Below are positions 31,312 to 40,680 of a stretch of 41,800 nt of DNA, in pieces. Both the position numbers and the translations under genes were made by a program. The DNA comes from Deltaproteobacteria bacterium CG03_land_8_20_14_0_80_45_14 (GTDB taxonomy: Bacteria > Desulfobacterota > BSN033 > UBA1163): positions 1,102 to 42,901 of the forward strand of contig PEUO01000121.1 in assembly GCA_002780715.1 (NCBI GenBank), read 5' to 3'. Every line of letters begins with the position of its first letter. Position 1 is the first letter of the stretch. A model generated the notes under the pieces. The model did no database searches, was not told the DNA's origin, and saw nothing but the letters and a program-made list of their open reading frames with translations.

Positions 31312-33652
31312 AAAAGATCTGTTATCCCTTCCGGAAACACTTCCTCTGCTTCCTGTCAGAGATATTGTTGTTTTTCCCTATATGGTTCTTCCTCTTTTTG
31401 TGAGTCGGGAAAAATCGATCAAATCTTTAGAAGAAGCCCTTTCTAAAGACCGACTGATCTTCCTCGTCGCTCAGAAAAAACTTTCTGAAGAAGACCCTTC
31501 TCCCAAGGATCTCTACCGAGTGGGGACGGTGGCCGTCATCATGAAGATGCTCAAGCTGCCCGATGGAAAGGTCAAGATCCTTGTCCAGGGACTCTCCAAG
31601 GCTTCCATCAAAGAAACCTTCCAGACAACGCCCTATCCCCTCGTAAGAGTGGAGAATATTAAAGATCCTTTCATCACGGAGATCACCCTTGAAACAGAAG
31701 CTTTGATGAGAACTGTCAGAGAACAATTGGAGAGGATCGTCTCCTATGGCAAACTCCTCTCCCCAGATATGATGTTTATCCTCGAAAGCGTTGACGATCC
31801 AGGGAGATTAGCTGACTTGGTAGCCTCCAACTTGGAACTCACTGTTGAAAAAGCCCAGGAGATTTTAGAAATCCTCGACCCTGTGGAAAGGCTGAAGACC
31901 CTGAATGAACTTCTTGAAAAAGAGGTCCAGGTCCTCACCATGCAGGCCAAGATTCAGTCGCAGGCCAAAGAGGAAATCACCAAAACGCAGAAGGAATATT
32001 TTCTTCGAGAGCAGATGAGGGCGATTCGAAGCGAACTGGGTGAGGTGGACGAACGCGCCGAAGAAATCAAAACCCTCCAGCAGAAGATCAAAAAGTCAAA
32101 GATGCCCAAAGAGGTTGAGAAGGAGGCCAGACGGGAACTAGAGCGATTGGAGCAGATGCATCCAGATGCCGCAGAGGCCTCTATGGTGAGGACTTATCTC
32201 GACTGGTTGATCGAAATGCCCTGGTCAATATCGACGACCAATAATCTCGATCTTCATAAGGCAAAAAATGTTTTGGATGAGGACCATTACGATTTGGAAA
32301 AAGTGAAAGAACGAATTTTAGAATACCTGAGCGTCCATAAATTGAAAAAGAAGATGAAAGGACCTATCCTCTGCTTCATAGGACCTCCTGGGGTTGGAAA
32401 AACCTCCTTGGGCAGATCGATCGCCAGAGCCTTGGGAAGAAAATTTGTAAGAATCTCTTTGGGAGGGATAAGAGATGAGGCTGAGATTCGGGGCCACCGT
32501 CGCACTTATGTCGGCGCCCTGCCAGGTCGAATCATCCAATCAATTAAACAGGCCGGAAGCAACAATCCGGTTTTCATGATGGATGAGGTGGATAAGATCG
32601 GCATCGATTTTCGTGGAGATCCAGCCTCTGCTCTCTTAGAGGTTCTCGATCCAGAACAGAACAATGCCTTCAGCGACCACTATCTCAATGTCCCCTTCGA
32701 CCTCTCTGGGGTAATGTTTATCACCACAGGAAATTTGACCGATCCCATTCCCTCTACCCTCAAAGATCGGATGGAGGTGATTAACCTTCCCGGATACACC
32801 GATCTGGAGAAATTGAGGATTGCACGGACCTTTCTCCTTCCCCGACAGATGGATGAAAATGGAATCAGCCCAAAGATGCTCGAAATTTCTGATAAAGCCA
32901 CCCTTCTAATCATCTCACAGTATACTCAGGAGGCAGGCCTTCGGAACCTCGAAAGGGAATTGGCTTCCATCTGCAGGAAGGTAGCAAGGCGAATAGCAGA
33001 AGGGAAGAAAGAGAAGACCAAAGTCAATACAAGGAACCTTCATCAATTCTTGGGACCTCCCGCCTACTTGCCAGATGAGGAACAGAAACGTAATGAGGTG
33101 GGTGTGGCCACAGGCCTGGCTTGGACAGAGACCGGTGGTGAAATTCTTCATGTCGAGGCCTCCACCACTCCGGGCAAAGGCTCCCTCATCCTCACCGGTC
33201 ATCTTGGAGATGTAATGAAGGAGTCGGCGCAGGCTGCCCTCACCTATGTACGATCTAAAGGGAAGACCTATCGAATCAATCCCAATGCTCTCAACAATAA
33301 AGAAATACACATCCATGTTCCTGCGGGCGCTATCCCGAAGGATGGACCTTCTGCTGGAATTACCATGGCGGTTACCCTCTTCTCTGCCCTCACGGGTATC
33401 CCTGTCAAAAAAGATGTGGCCATGACTGGCGAGATCACTCTGCGCGGGAGTGTCCTCCCAGTCGGAGGCCTGAAGGAAAAGGCCCTTGCCGCCCTTAGAA
33501 ACAAAATCAAAGATGTGATCATTCCCTATCTGAACAAGAAGGACCTCATCGATCTTCCCCTATACGTTCGAAAAAAGATAAACTTTATCCCGGTCAAACA
33601 TATGGATGAAGTTTTGCGAATCGCCCTTTCCAACAAAAGAGTTAAGAGTTAG
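31295..33652 (+). CDS. lon: ATP-dependent protease Lon
   Basis: Lon degrades misfolded and regulatory proteins in the cytoplasm. The N-terminal substrate domain begins [21 protein letters not shown]. The AAA+ domain has Walker [10 protein letters not shown] (about 363-371) and Walker B in [11 protein letters not shown]. The C-terminal protease domain has the Ser-Lys dyad: Ser686 in PKDGPSAG and Lys729 in [10 protein letters not shown]. At 785 aa it matches E. coli Lon (784 aa). The start overlaps rfaE2, so translation is coupled. Lon is also the protease that usually destroys antitoxins such as HigA. Confidence 0.97.
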   Translation: MKKGPEKDLLSLPETLPLLPVRDIVVFPYMVLPLFVSREKSIKSLEEALSKDRLIFLVAQKKLSEEDPSPKDLYRVGTVAVIMKMLKLPDGKVKILVQGLSKASIKETFQTTPYPLVRVENIKDPFITEITLETEALMRTVREQLERIVSYGKLLSPDMMFILESVDDPGRLADLVASNLELTVEKAQEILEILDPVERLKTLNELLEKEVQVLTMQAKIQSQAKEEITKTQKEYFLREQMRAIRSELGEVDERAEEIKTLQQKIKKSKMPKEVEKEARRELERLEQMHPDAAEASMVRTYLDWLIEMPWSISTTNNLDLHKAKNVLDEDHYDLEKVKERILEYLSVHKLKKKMKGPILCFIGPPGVGKTSLGRSIARALGRKFVRISLGGIRDEAEIRGHRRTYVGALPGRIIQSIKQAGSNNPVFMMDEVDKIGIDFRGDPASALLEVLDPEQNNAFSDHYLNVPFDLSGVMFITTGNLTDPIPSTLKDRMEVINLPGYTDLEKLRIARTFLLPRQMDENGISPKMLEISDKATLLIISQYTQEAGLRNLERELASICRKVARRIAEGKKEKTKVNTRNLHQFLGPPAYLPDEEQKRNEVGVATGLAWTETGGEILHVEASTTPGKGSLILTGHLGDVMKESAQAALTYVRSKGKTYRINPNALNNKEIHIHVPAGAIPKDGPSAGITMAVTLFSALTGIPVKKDVAMTGEITLRGSVLPVGGLKEKALAALRNKIKDVIIPYLNKKDLIDLPLYVRKKINFIPVKHMDEVLRIALSNKRVKS

Positions 33653-33663
33653 GGGTTCGGTAG

Positions 33664-33705
33664 GGAACGCCTGCCTGTCCGGTAGGCAGGGTTTGAAACC
33701 GTTCC
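33664..33705. repeat. Nested palindrome between lon and thiL
   Basis: The outer arms ggaacg (33664-33669) and cgttcc (33700-33705) enclose an inner hairpin cctgcct (33670-33676) / aggcagg (33684-33690) with the loop gtccggt. There is no T-tract, so terminator function is doubtful. Confidence 0.7.
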
Positions 33706-33721
33706 GTACAAGAGTTCGGAG

Positions 33722-34729
33722 TTGAAAGCAAAAGAAAAGGACTTGAGAGAGATTGGTGAGTTCGGGCTCATCAATCGAATCCGAAAATGGATAACCTCTT
33801 CTGATCCTGCATTGGTCCAGGGGATCGGTGATGATGTGGCGGTCATCAAGATGGGGGCGAAAGCCTTGCTCGTTACCACCGACATCCTTATTGAAGGCAT
33901 CCATTTCGATCGGTCCTGGCTCGATCCCTACCAACTTGGGAGAAAAAGCCTCGCGGTCAATCTCAGTGATATTGCTTCAATGGGAGGGATCCCCAAATAC
34001 TTCCTCATCTCCATTGGCCTTCCTAAGAACCTTCCTCTTTCTTTTATCTCCTCGTTCTATCTTGGCTTAAAAAAGGAGGCGAAACAATTTCGGGTGGAAC
34101 TGATTGGGGGGGACACCTCCCTTTCTCAAAAAATCGTCATCAATATCTGCCTTTTAGGAGAAGGAAGAAAAAAAGATCTCCTTTTTAGAAAAGGGGCAAG
34201 GGTTGGGGATGATCTCTTTGTCTCTGGAACACTAGGCGATGCCGCTCTGGGACTAAAAATTCTCCAAGAAAAAGGGAAAATAATAGGAGCTGAGGGATTG
34301 ATCAAAAAACATCTCTCTCCCTGCCCAAGAGTCGAATTGGGTCAAACCATTGCCAAACATCATTGGGCGACTGCTATGATCGATGTCAGTGATGGTCTGT
34401 TGATCGACACCTCTCACCTCTTACAAGAGAGCGGAGTAGGAGCTCAGGTATGGGAGAATCGAATTCCTCTTTCCAGGCTCTATCGGAAATGGGTTCATCC
34501 TTTTTTAAAAGATTTTTTTCAGCTTGCCCTTTCCGGAGGTGAGGATTATGAACTCCTCTTCACTGCCCCCTCCGAGATGAGGGAGAGGATACCTTATCTC
34601 TCCCGTTCGCTCAAGATCCCGATCACCCATATTGGAGAAATCCTCCCTAAAAAAGAGGGGCTCCACATTATCCGAGAAGATGGAAAAAATTATTCTCCCT
34701 CTCGTTTGGGGTTTGAACATTTTAAATGA
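33722..34729 (+). CDS. thiL: Thiamine-monophosphate kinase
   Basis: ThiL phosphorylates thiamine monophosphate to the active diphosphate cofactor. The AIR-synthase-like fold is marked by IGEFGLINRIRKW, QGIGDDVAVIK, DILIEGIHFDRSW, KSLAVNLSDIASMGG, LIGGDTS and SGGEDYELLFT. At 335 aa it is of typical length. No ATG lies in the right place; TTG at 33722 gives the family N-terminus and follows GGAG closely. A palindrome separates it from lon. No other thiamine genes are nearby. Confidence 0.93.
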   Translation: MKAKEKDLREIGEFGLINRIRKWITSSDPALVQGIGDDVAVIKMGAKALLVTTDILIEGIHFDRSWLDPYQLGRKSLAVNLSDIASMGGIPKYFLISIGLPKNLPLSFISSFYLGLKKEAKQFRVELIGGDTSLSQKIVINICLLGEGRKKDLLFRKGARVGDDLFVSGTLGDAALGLKILQEKGKIIGAEGLIKKHLSPCPRVELGQTIAKHHWATAMIDVSDGLLIDTSHLLQESGVGAQVWENRIPLSRLYRKWVHPFLKDFFQLALSGGEDYELLFTAPSEMRERIPYLSRSLKIPITHIGEILPKKEGLHIIREDGKNYSPSRLGFEHFK

Positions 34730-34732
34730 TGG

Positions 34733-34794
34733 TTCGACAAGCTCACCATGATTACACTTCAGTATGCTCTGAACATCATCCTGAGCTTGTCGAA
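34733..34794. repeat. Dispersed palindrome with ttcgacaagctca ends
   Basis: Perfect 13-bp inverted arms ttcgacaagctca (34733-34745) and tgagcttgtcgaa (34782-34794) begin right after thiL. The element belongs to the same word family as the block at 30603-30675. Its right end is followed at once by the AGGAG used to translate the next gene. Confidence 0.9.
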
Positions 34795-34805
34795 GGAGCA
34801 ACCCA

Positions 34806-35807
34806 ATGAAGACCTATACAAACGAAATTAAAGAGAATGACTCTGTGGAGTCCTTCTTTCTGGTTGAAGAGAAATCTTCTGGGATCACCAAAACTGGAAA
34901 CGCCTACTTGAAATTGAAATTGGTGGACCGTTCCGGAGAAATCGAAGGCAGGATTTGGACATTGGTGGAAAACTATGCCAAATCCTTTGGAAAAGATGAC
35001 TTTGTCCATGTGATGGGAAAGGCAGTCTCCTTTCAGGAGCATCTTCAATTGAACATCACCCATATCGAAAGAGTGGGCGAAGAAGAAATTCTTTTTTCAG
35101 ACTTTTTTCCCATGGCAGAAAAAAATATTGACGAAATGTTCCGGTCCCTTTTAGAAATCACTCAACAGATTAAAAACCCACACCTCAGCCAACTTCTCCA
35201 ACTCTTCTGGGAGGATGAATCCTTTATCAAACTTTTTAAAATGGCCCCTGCATCCAAATGGCTCCATCACAATTATTTAGGGGGTCTGTTAGAGCACACC
35301 CTCTCCATAGTGCAACTGGTATTAAAAAATGCTTCCCATTACAATGGGTTGAACTTGGACCTTTTGCTCACAGCTTCAATTCTCCACGACCTTGGTAAAG
35401 TGGATGAGCTCTCTTACCAACGATCCTTTGCCTATTCAGATGAAGGCCGACTCCTCGGTCATATACTCCTCGGGATAGAAAGGGTGGAGGATAAAATCCG
35501 CCAACTAACTGATTTCCCAAAAGACCTTTCAACGCTGCTAAAGCACCTCCTCCTCAGTCACCATGGTCAATATATTTGGGGGTCGCCCAAAAGGCCGATG
35601 ACCTTGGAAGCTGTGATGCTCCATTACCTAGATGACATGGATGCAAAAATCAATGGGATTAAACAATTTATAAAAAAACAGGTCCCAAAAGGGTCCAGGT
35701 GGAGCGCCTATCACCGTATATTTGAACAATATTTTTATGTGTCCAACCTTTTGGAGAAGATGGAACTACCCGATAAGATTGAGAAAGACGAATTGGAAGA
35801 GGAATGA
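34806..35807 (+). CDS. YhaM-like 3'-5' exoribonuclease family protein (OB fold plus HD domain)
   Basis: This 333-aa protein has an N-terminal OB-fold nucleic-acid-binding domain (about 1-95, KLKLVDRSGEIEGRIWTL, DFVHVMGKA) and a C-terminal HD metal-dependent domain (about 155-300) with LEHTLSIV, the metal motif ILHDLGK and LLSHHGQYIWGSPKRP. This is the YhaM/CBF1 architecture known as a 3'-5' exonuclease in Firmicutes; homologues occur widely in Desulfobacterota. Its Shine-Dalgarno (AGGAG, 34795-34799) is appended to the end of a repeat element. RNA turnover or DNA repair are the likely roles; activity is inferred from the family. Confidence 0.88.
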   Translation: MKTYTNEIKENDSVESFFLVEEKSSGITKTGNAYLKLKLVDRSGEIEGRIWTLVENYAKSFGKDDFVHVMGKAVSFQEHLQLNITHIERVGEEEILFSDFFPMAEKNIDEMFRSLLEITQQIKNPHLSQLLQLFWEDESFIKLFKMAPASKWLHHNYLGGLLEHTLSIVQLVLKNASHYNGLNLDLLLTASILHDLGKVDELSYQRSFAYSDEGRLLGHILLGIERVEDKIRQLTDFPKDLSTLLKHLLLSHHGQYIWGSPKRPMTLEAVMLHYLDDMDAKINGIKQFIKKQVPKGSRWSAYHRIFEQYFYVSNLLEKMELPDKIEKDELEEE

Positions 35808-35824
35808 TTAAATCTTCCATTTTC

Positions 35825-35853
35825 TTGACAAACCGCTCCTCCATTATTATCTT
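35825..35853 (+). promoter_or_regulatory. Candidate promoter of hrcA-grpE-dnaK
   Basis: TTGACA at 35825-35830 and TATCTT at 35848-35853 are 17 bases apart, about 70 bases before hrcA. No CIRCE-type inverted repeat (ttagcactc with its complement 9 bases apart) is seen around it. Confidence 0.5.
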
Positions 35854-35925
35854 AAGAGCACAAAAAGAATTTTATTTTAGATGCTTAGTTTTAGCTTTTT
35901 CGCATTAAAAAAGGGCAAGGATTAA

Positions 35926-36966
35926 ATGGATTTTTTCCCTTCCGAAAGAATGAGGCGGGTTTTAGAGATTGTGATTGAAGATTACATTCTCAGTCCAGAA
36001 CCGGTGGGTTCAAGGACGATTTCTAAAAAATCGAACCTCAACCTAAGCCCCGCTACCATACGGAATATTATGTCGGATTTGGAAGATCTGGGTTTACTTT
36101 CTCAACCTTACACCTCAGCAGGTAGGATACCTACGGAGAAGGGACTTCGATTTTACATCGATTCTATTATCAATGTCCACGAACTCAGTGAACTGGAGCA
36201 ACAGGAGATTCGATCCAAATATTTGAGTCATCTCATTGAGGGACCGGACCTATTCAGGGAGACGTCTCGAATCCTTTCTTCATCTTCTCATTATTTAGGA
36301 ATTGTTTGGACACCCCGAATGAGTTCGGTCGTGCTTCAACATATTGAGTTTGTGAAATTAAGAAGACATTTGGTGCTTACTATTTTAGTGAGCACAACCG
36401 GTTTGGCTCACAACCGGATTATCGAAATGGAGGAAAATTTTTCGCAATCCGAATTAGATGATCTTTCAGATTATTTGAATAGTTTCCTGACCGGCCTCAC
36501 CCTTTACCAAGTGAGAGAGAAACTTCTGGAGCAGATGAGAGTGGCAAAGAATGCTTATGATCGTCTGCTTGAGCAGGCGCTCAAATTAGGAGAGAAAGCT
36601 TTTTCCTCCATCGATGACACTGATGTTTTTATCGAGGGAAAGACAAATATTCTGAACGAGCTTGAATTCAGTAATGTTTCAAGAATGACAGATCTCTTTC
36701 GAACTTTTGAGGAAAAAGCCACCATGGTCAAACTCTTAGATAAATTTATGGATCCCAAAGGGGTTCAAATTGCGATCGGTTCTGAGAGCCAGGTCCAAGA
36801 AATGGAGACTTGTAGCTTAGTGACCTCCACTTACGGGTGCGCAGGACAGGTTTGGGGAGCCTTGGGAGTCATCGGACCACGGAGGATGAACTATTCCAAA
36901 ATCATCCCCTTGGTGGATTATTCTGCAAGGCTGCTGACAGAGATCTTAGATAGGCATTTTCATTAA
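35926..36966 (+). CDS. hrcA: Heat-inducible transcription repressor HrcA
   Basis: HrcA represses chaperone operons by binding CIRCE elements, with GroEL keeping it active. The N-terminal winged helix is clear (RRVLEIVIEDYILSPEPVGS, SPATIRNIMSDLEDLGLL, PYTSAGRIPTEKGLRFYID), followed by the GAF-like dimer domain and the C-terminal GALGVIGPRRMNYSKIIPLV. Length is 346 aa. It leads the operon with grpE 18 bases downstream and then dnaK, a common order. If it controls this operon, its binding site must be degenerate or elsewhere. Confidence 0.96.
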   Translation: MDFFPSERMRRVLEIVIEDYILSPEPVGSRTISKKSNLNLSPATIRNIMSDLEDLGLLSQPYTSAGRIPTEKGLRFYIDSIINVHELSELEQQEIRSKYLSHLIEGPDLFRETSRILSSSSHYLGIVWTPRMSSVVLQHIEFVKLRRHLVLTILVSTTGLAHNRIIEMEENFSQSELDDLSDYLNSFLTGLTLYQVREKLLEQMRVAKNAYDRLLEQALKLGEKAFSSIDDTDVFIEGKTNILNELEFSNVSRMTDLFRTFEEKATMVKLLDKFMDPKGVQIAIGSESQVQEMETCSLVTSTYGCAGQVWGALGVIGPRRMNYSKIIPLVDYSARLLTEILDRHFH

Positions 36967-36984
36967 AAACGAGGAGTCGTCTTT

Positions 36985-37608
36985 ATGGAAGGATCAGAGA
37001 AAAAAGAGATCCCTGTTGCCTTGGAGCCATCTCCGGAAGAGAATGAAGGGGAAACATCAGAAATATTGATAGAGGAAAACCATCCAAAAAGTAAGAAAAA
37101 AAAAGAAGACAAGGAGATTCAGGAACTGAAAAAGAAGCTGGAGGAAAAAGAGAAAGAGGCGAAGGAGAATTATGACCGTCTGTTGAGAACGGCAGCCGAT
37201 TTTGAGAACTATAAAAAGAGGGCGGCGAGAGAAAAAGAAGACTGGACCAAATTTGCCAATAAAGATTTCATCAAAGCGATTCTCCCTTTTATTGATAATC
37301 TGGAGAGGGCTGTCAATCACGCTCAAAAGGTAGCGGACACCGGGGTATTAATCGAAGGGGTTCGATTGACCATTCAACAACTCCTCCAGAACCTTAACCA
37401 GTTTGGTCTTTTTTCCTTTGAATCGGTTGGGAAACCTTTTGATCCCGCCGTGCATGAAGCCATGTTGGTCGTGGAAACAGACAAGCATGAACCCAATCAG
37501 GTCGTCGAGGAGTTCCGGAAGGGCTACCTCTTGAATGGCCGACTCTTAAGACCGGCAACCGTTTCTGTGTCAAAACCCCCGGAAAAAGAAGTTCGGACAC
37601 CAGAATGA
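36985..37608 (+). CDS. grpE: Nucleotide exchange factor GrpE
   Basis: GrpE releases ADP from DnaK. This 207-aa form has a disordered, acidic/Lys-rich N-terminal stretch (about 1-45), a long coiled coil (about 45-110, containing YDRLLRTAADFENYKKRAARE) and the C-terminal beta domain ending FDPAVHEAMLVVE and GYLLNGRLLRPATVSVSK. GAGGAG stands 8 bases before the ATG. dnaK follows after 33 bases. No dnaJ follows dnaK in this window. Confidence 0.96.
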   Translation: MEGSEKKEIPVALEPSPEENEGETSEILIEENHPKSKKKKEDKEIQELKKKLEEKEKEAKENYDRLLRTAADFENYKKRAAREKEDWTKFANKDFIKAILPFIDNLERAVNHAQKVADTGVLIEGVRLTIQQLLQNLNQFGLFSFESVGKPFDPAVHEAMLVVETDKHEPNQVVEEFRKGYLLNGRLLRPATVSVSKPPEKEVRTPE

Positions 37609-37641
37609 TTTTGAATAATACTTTAAGGAGGGGAAATTAAA

Positions 37642-39558
37642 ATGGCTAAGACAATAGGAATTGATTTGGGAACAACGAACTCAGTCGTGGCAATCATGGA
37701 GGGAGGGGATCCTGCCGTTATCGCCAACCCGGAAGGGAGTCGAACGACTCCATCTGTTGTTGCCTTTACAGATAAAGGGGAGAGGGTTGTAGGACAGATT
37801 GCGAAACGTCAAGCGATCACCAACTCTGAAAATACAATCTTCTCGATCAAGCGACTGATGGGAAGAAAATTTACAGACGGGGAGGTTCAGAAAGACTTGA
37901 AGATCCTTCCCTATAAAATCGTCGAAAATAAGAATGGGGATGCATGGGTCAGGGCCAGGGATAAGGAGTATAGCCCCCCTGAAATCTCTGCCTTTGTTCT
38001 CCAGAAGATGAAGGAGACGGCAGAAGCCTACCTCGGCGAGAAGGTGACCGATGCGGTGATTACCGTTCCAGCTTATTTTAACGATAGTCAACGCCAGGCC
38101 ACGAAGGATGCGGGAAGGATAGCAGGTTTGAATGTCATTCGAATTATCAATGAACCGACAGCCGCCTCCCTGGCTTATGGTTTGGACAAGAAGAAGGATG
38201 AAAAGGTCGCTGTCTTCGACCTGGGGGGTGGAACTTTTGATATCTCCATTCTCGAATTGGGGGAAGGTGTCTTCGAGGTCAAATCGACCAATGGAAATAC
38301 CCATCTGGGTGGAGATGACTTTGACCAACATGTCATCGACTATTTAGCGAATGAATTCAAAAAAGATCAGGGGATTGATCTGAGAAAAGATCGAATGGCT
38401 CTTCAAAGATTGAAGGAGGCTGCGGAAAAGGCAAAGATTGAACTCTCTAACATGATGGAGACGGACATCAATCTACCCTTTATCACTGCCGACGCCTCAG
38501 GGCCAAAACATCTGAACATGAAATTGACACGGGCAAAATTGGAAAATTTGACAGGAGATCTCATTGAAATGGTTGAGGGACCATGCCGCCAGGCCCTTGC
38601 CGATTCTGGACTTTCAGCCAGGGACATTGATGAGGTGATCCTCGTTGGCGGAATGACAAGGATGCCAAAAGTTCAGGAGAAAGTGAAACAAATTTTTGGG
38701 AAAGAGCCAAACAAGAGCGTCAACCCTGATGAGGCCGTAGGTATTGGCGCGGCGATTCAGGCTGGAGTCCTGAAGGGTGAGGTGAAGGATGTGCTCCTCT
38801 TGGATGTCACCCCGCTCTCCCTTGGGATTGAAACGCTCGGTGGTGTCTTTACCAAACTGATTGAAAGAAACACTACCATTCCATCAAAAAAGAGCCAGAT
38901 TTTTTCTACAGCATCGGATAACCAACCTGCTGTGACGATTCATGTCCTCCAGGGCGAAAGAGAAATGGCCGCTGATAACAAAACCCTCGGTCAATTTGAA
39001 TTGGTAGGGATTCCAACCGCTCCCCGAGGCATTCCCCAAATCGAAGTGACCTTTGATATTGATGCCAATGGAATCGTCCATGTCGCGGCGAAAGATCTTG
39101 GAACAGGGAAAGAACAATCTATAAAAATCACTGCCTCGAGTGGCCTTCACGAAGAGGAGATCAAAAAGATGGTGAGGGATGCCGAGGCTCATGCAGCAGA
39201 TGATAAGAAGAGACGGGAGTTGGCCGAAGCGAGAAACCATCTCGATACACTCATCTACACAACAGAGAAATCCTTGAAGGATTACGGCGACAAGATCGAT
39301 TCCGGAGATAAACAGAATATCGAAGATGCGATGGCCAAGGCGAAGAAAGCGATGGAGTCAAACGACCCGGATGCCATCAAATCTGCCCAAGAAGAGCTCA
39401 CCCGTTCTTCCCACAAATTGGCAGAGGCGATGTATGCAAAAGCTTCTCAAAAAGGAGCTGCTGAGCCCGGTGCTGAAGCTGGCCCTCAAGAAGGCCCTCG
39501 ACAAAAAGCGCAGGAGGATGTGGTCGATGCGGATTTCGAGGATGTTGGTAAAAAATAA
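37642..39558 (+). CDS. dnaK: Molecular chaperone DnaK (Hsp70)
   Basis: This 638-aa Hsp70 has an N-terminal ATPase domain ([48 protein letters not shown]), the conserved linker [16 protein letters not shown], the substrate-binding beta domain and the alpha lid ending in an Ala/Gly/Glu-rich tail with [10 protein letters not shown]. That terminal acidic motif is typical of bacterial DnaK. GGAGG precedes the start. A strong intrinsic terminator follows, so this is the last gene of the heat-shock operon. Confidence 0.98.
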   Translation: MAKTIGIDLGTTNSVVAIMEGGDPAVIANPEGSRTTPSVVAFTDKGERVVGQIAKRQAITNSENTIFSIKRLMGRKFTDGEVQKDLKILPYKIVENKNGDAWVRARDKEYSPPEISAFVLQKMKETAEAYLGEKVTDAVITVPAYFNDSQRQATKDAGRIAGLNVIRIINEPTAASLAYGLDKKKDEKVAVFDLGGGTFDISILELGEGVFEVKSTNGNTHLGGDDFDQHVIDYLANEFKKDQGIDLRKDRMALQRLKEAAEKAKIELSNMMETDINLPFITADASGPKHLNMKLTRAKLENLTGDLIEMVEGPCRQALADSGLSARDIDEVILVGGMTRMPKVQEKVKQIFGKEPNKSVNPDEAVGIGAAIQAGVLKGEVKDVLLLDVTPLSLGIETLGGVFTKLIERNTTIPSKKSQIFSTASDNQPAVTIHVLQGEREMAADNKTLGQFELVGIPTAPRGIPQIEVTFDIDANGIVHVAAKDLGTGKEQSIKITASSGLHEEEIKKMVRDAEAHAADDKKRRELAEARNHLDTLIYTTEKSLKDYGDKIDSGDKQNIEDAMAKAKKAMESNDPDAIKSAQEELTRSSHKLAEAMYAKASQKGAAEPGAEAGPQEGPRQKAQEDVVDADFEDVGKK

Positions 39559-39580
39559 CTGGGTTGTGTCTCTCATGAAA

Positions 39581-39610
39581 AGGGCGAAGGGGAACCTTCG
39601 CTCTTTTTGT
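39581..39610 (+). terminator. Intrinsic terminator after dnaK
   Basis: A 10-bp stem (agggcgaagg at 39581-39590 with ccttcgctct at 39595-39604, one G-U pair) and the loop ggaa are followed by tttttg. It lies 22 bases after the dnaK stop. Confidence 0.88.
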
Positions 39611-39625
39611 ATGGGCGCCAGTTCC

Positions 39626-39750
39626 TGGAATAATGGAATGATGTGAGGAGGAAGCTTCGCTTCCTTCAATTCCTAAACTCTTTGCAAAGGCGGTGTTTTG
39701 CATTCAGTTATTTCCCCAATATTCCACCATTCCAATATTCCAATATTCCA
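39626..39750. repeat. 8-nt-periodic word palindrome between dnaK and ftsY
   Basis: On the left arm TGGAAT occurs at 39626 and 39634. On the right arm ATTCCA occurs at 39721, 39729, 39737 and 39745, all in steps of 8. The arms are complementary. The intervening 80 bases contain a small gaagcttc palindrome. Confidence 0.85.
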
Positions 39751-39762
39751 TCGAGGTCAATC

Positions 39763-40680
39763 ATGTGGGGTTTTTTTGAAAAATTAAAAAAGGGTCTTTC
39801 AAAAACCCATCAGGGTTTTGTAGAAAAGATCGATCAGCTCTTCTTGGGAAAGAAGACCATCGACCAAGATCTCTTGGACGAATTGGAAGGGCTTCTTTTT
39901 GAAGCCGATTTGGGAGTGAAGACATCCAGTCAACTGATAGAGGGTGTTCACCAGGGACTCAAAAGGGGAGAGCTGCAGGAACCTGAGAAAGTAAAGGAGT
40001 TTATTAAACAGGAAATTCTTCAGATACTAAAATCAGGGGAGAAGCCCCTCCCCATTGACTTCTCACAGACAAAACCATTTGTCTTCATGGTGATTGGAGT
40101 CAATGGGGGTGGTAAGACGACTACCATCGGAAAGATCGCCCATCAATATTCATCCCAGGGGAAGAAGATCCTAATGGGTGCGGCGGACACCTTTCGGGCC
40201 GCTGCAGTAGAACAGCTTGAAATTTGGGCAAACCGAGCCGGAGCCGATTTAATCAAACAATCCAGAGGATCAGATCCCTCTGCCGTCGCCTTCGACTCCA
40301 TCCATGCTGCCAAGGCTAGAGACACTGATCTTGTCTTCATTGATACCGCAGGAAGGCTCCACACTAAAGTCAACCTGATGGAAGAGTTGAAGAAAGTAAA
40401 ACGAATCATCGGCAGAGAGTGTCCAGGTGCACCCCACGAGGTCCTTCTCGTCCTCGACGCCACGACAGGCCAGAATGCAATCTCTCAAGCGAAACTTTTT
40501 AATGAGGCCATCGGTGTGACAGGCATCGCTTTGACCAAATTGGATGGGACAGCCAAGGGGGGAATCATTGTCGGAATCACAGAAGAGCTGAAAATCCCAA
40601 TTCGATACATTGGTGTGGGAGAGGGGATTGATGACCTGAAAGAATTTAACGCTACTGAATTTGTCCAAGCTCTGTTTTGA
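39763..40680 (+). CDS. ftsY: Signal recognition particle receptor FtsY
   Basis: FtsY docks SRP-ribosome complexes at the inner membrane. The NG domain is complete: four-helix N part (DLLDELEGLLFEADLG), P-loop GVNGGGKTTTIGKIA, DTFRAAAVEQL, DTAGRLHTK, TKLDGTAKGG and the ending GEGIDDLKEFNATEFVQALF. The start is ATG 39763, supported by GAGG 7 bases upstream and by MWGFFEKLKKGL; an in-frame ATG at 39643 would translate a word-palindrome repeat. At 305 aa it lacks the long acidic A domain of E. coli FtsY, as in many bacteria. Confidence 0.96.
   Translation: MWGFFEKLKKGLSKTHQGFVEKIDQLFLGKKTIDQDLLDELEGLLFEADLGVKTSSQLIEGVHQGLKRGELQEPEKVKEFIKQEILQILKSGEKPLPIDFSQTKPFVFMVIGVNGGGKTTTIGKIAHQYSSQGKKILMGAADTFRAAAVEQLEIWANRAGADLIKQSRGSDPSAVAFDSIHAAKARDTDLVFIDTAGRLHTKVNLMEELKKVKRIIGRECPGAPHEVLLVLDATTGQNAISQAKLFNEAIGVTGIALTKLDGTAKGGIIVGITEELKIPIRYIGVGEGIDDLKEFNATEFVQALF

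Noticed and set aside
37681-38331. Long antisense open frame within dnaK
   Set aside because: It lies wholly inside a strongly conserved gene on the other strand and shows no recognisable motifs; long antisense frames are common in conserved genes of this codon use.
39643-39762. Upstream extension of ftsY from ATG 39643
   Set aside because: The added residues come from the TGGAAT/ATTCCA word palindrome; ATG 39763 has GAGG upstream and the conserved start.
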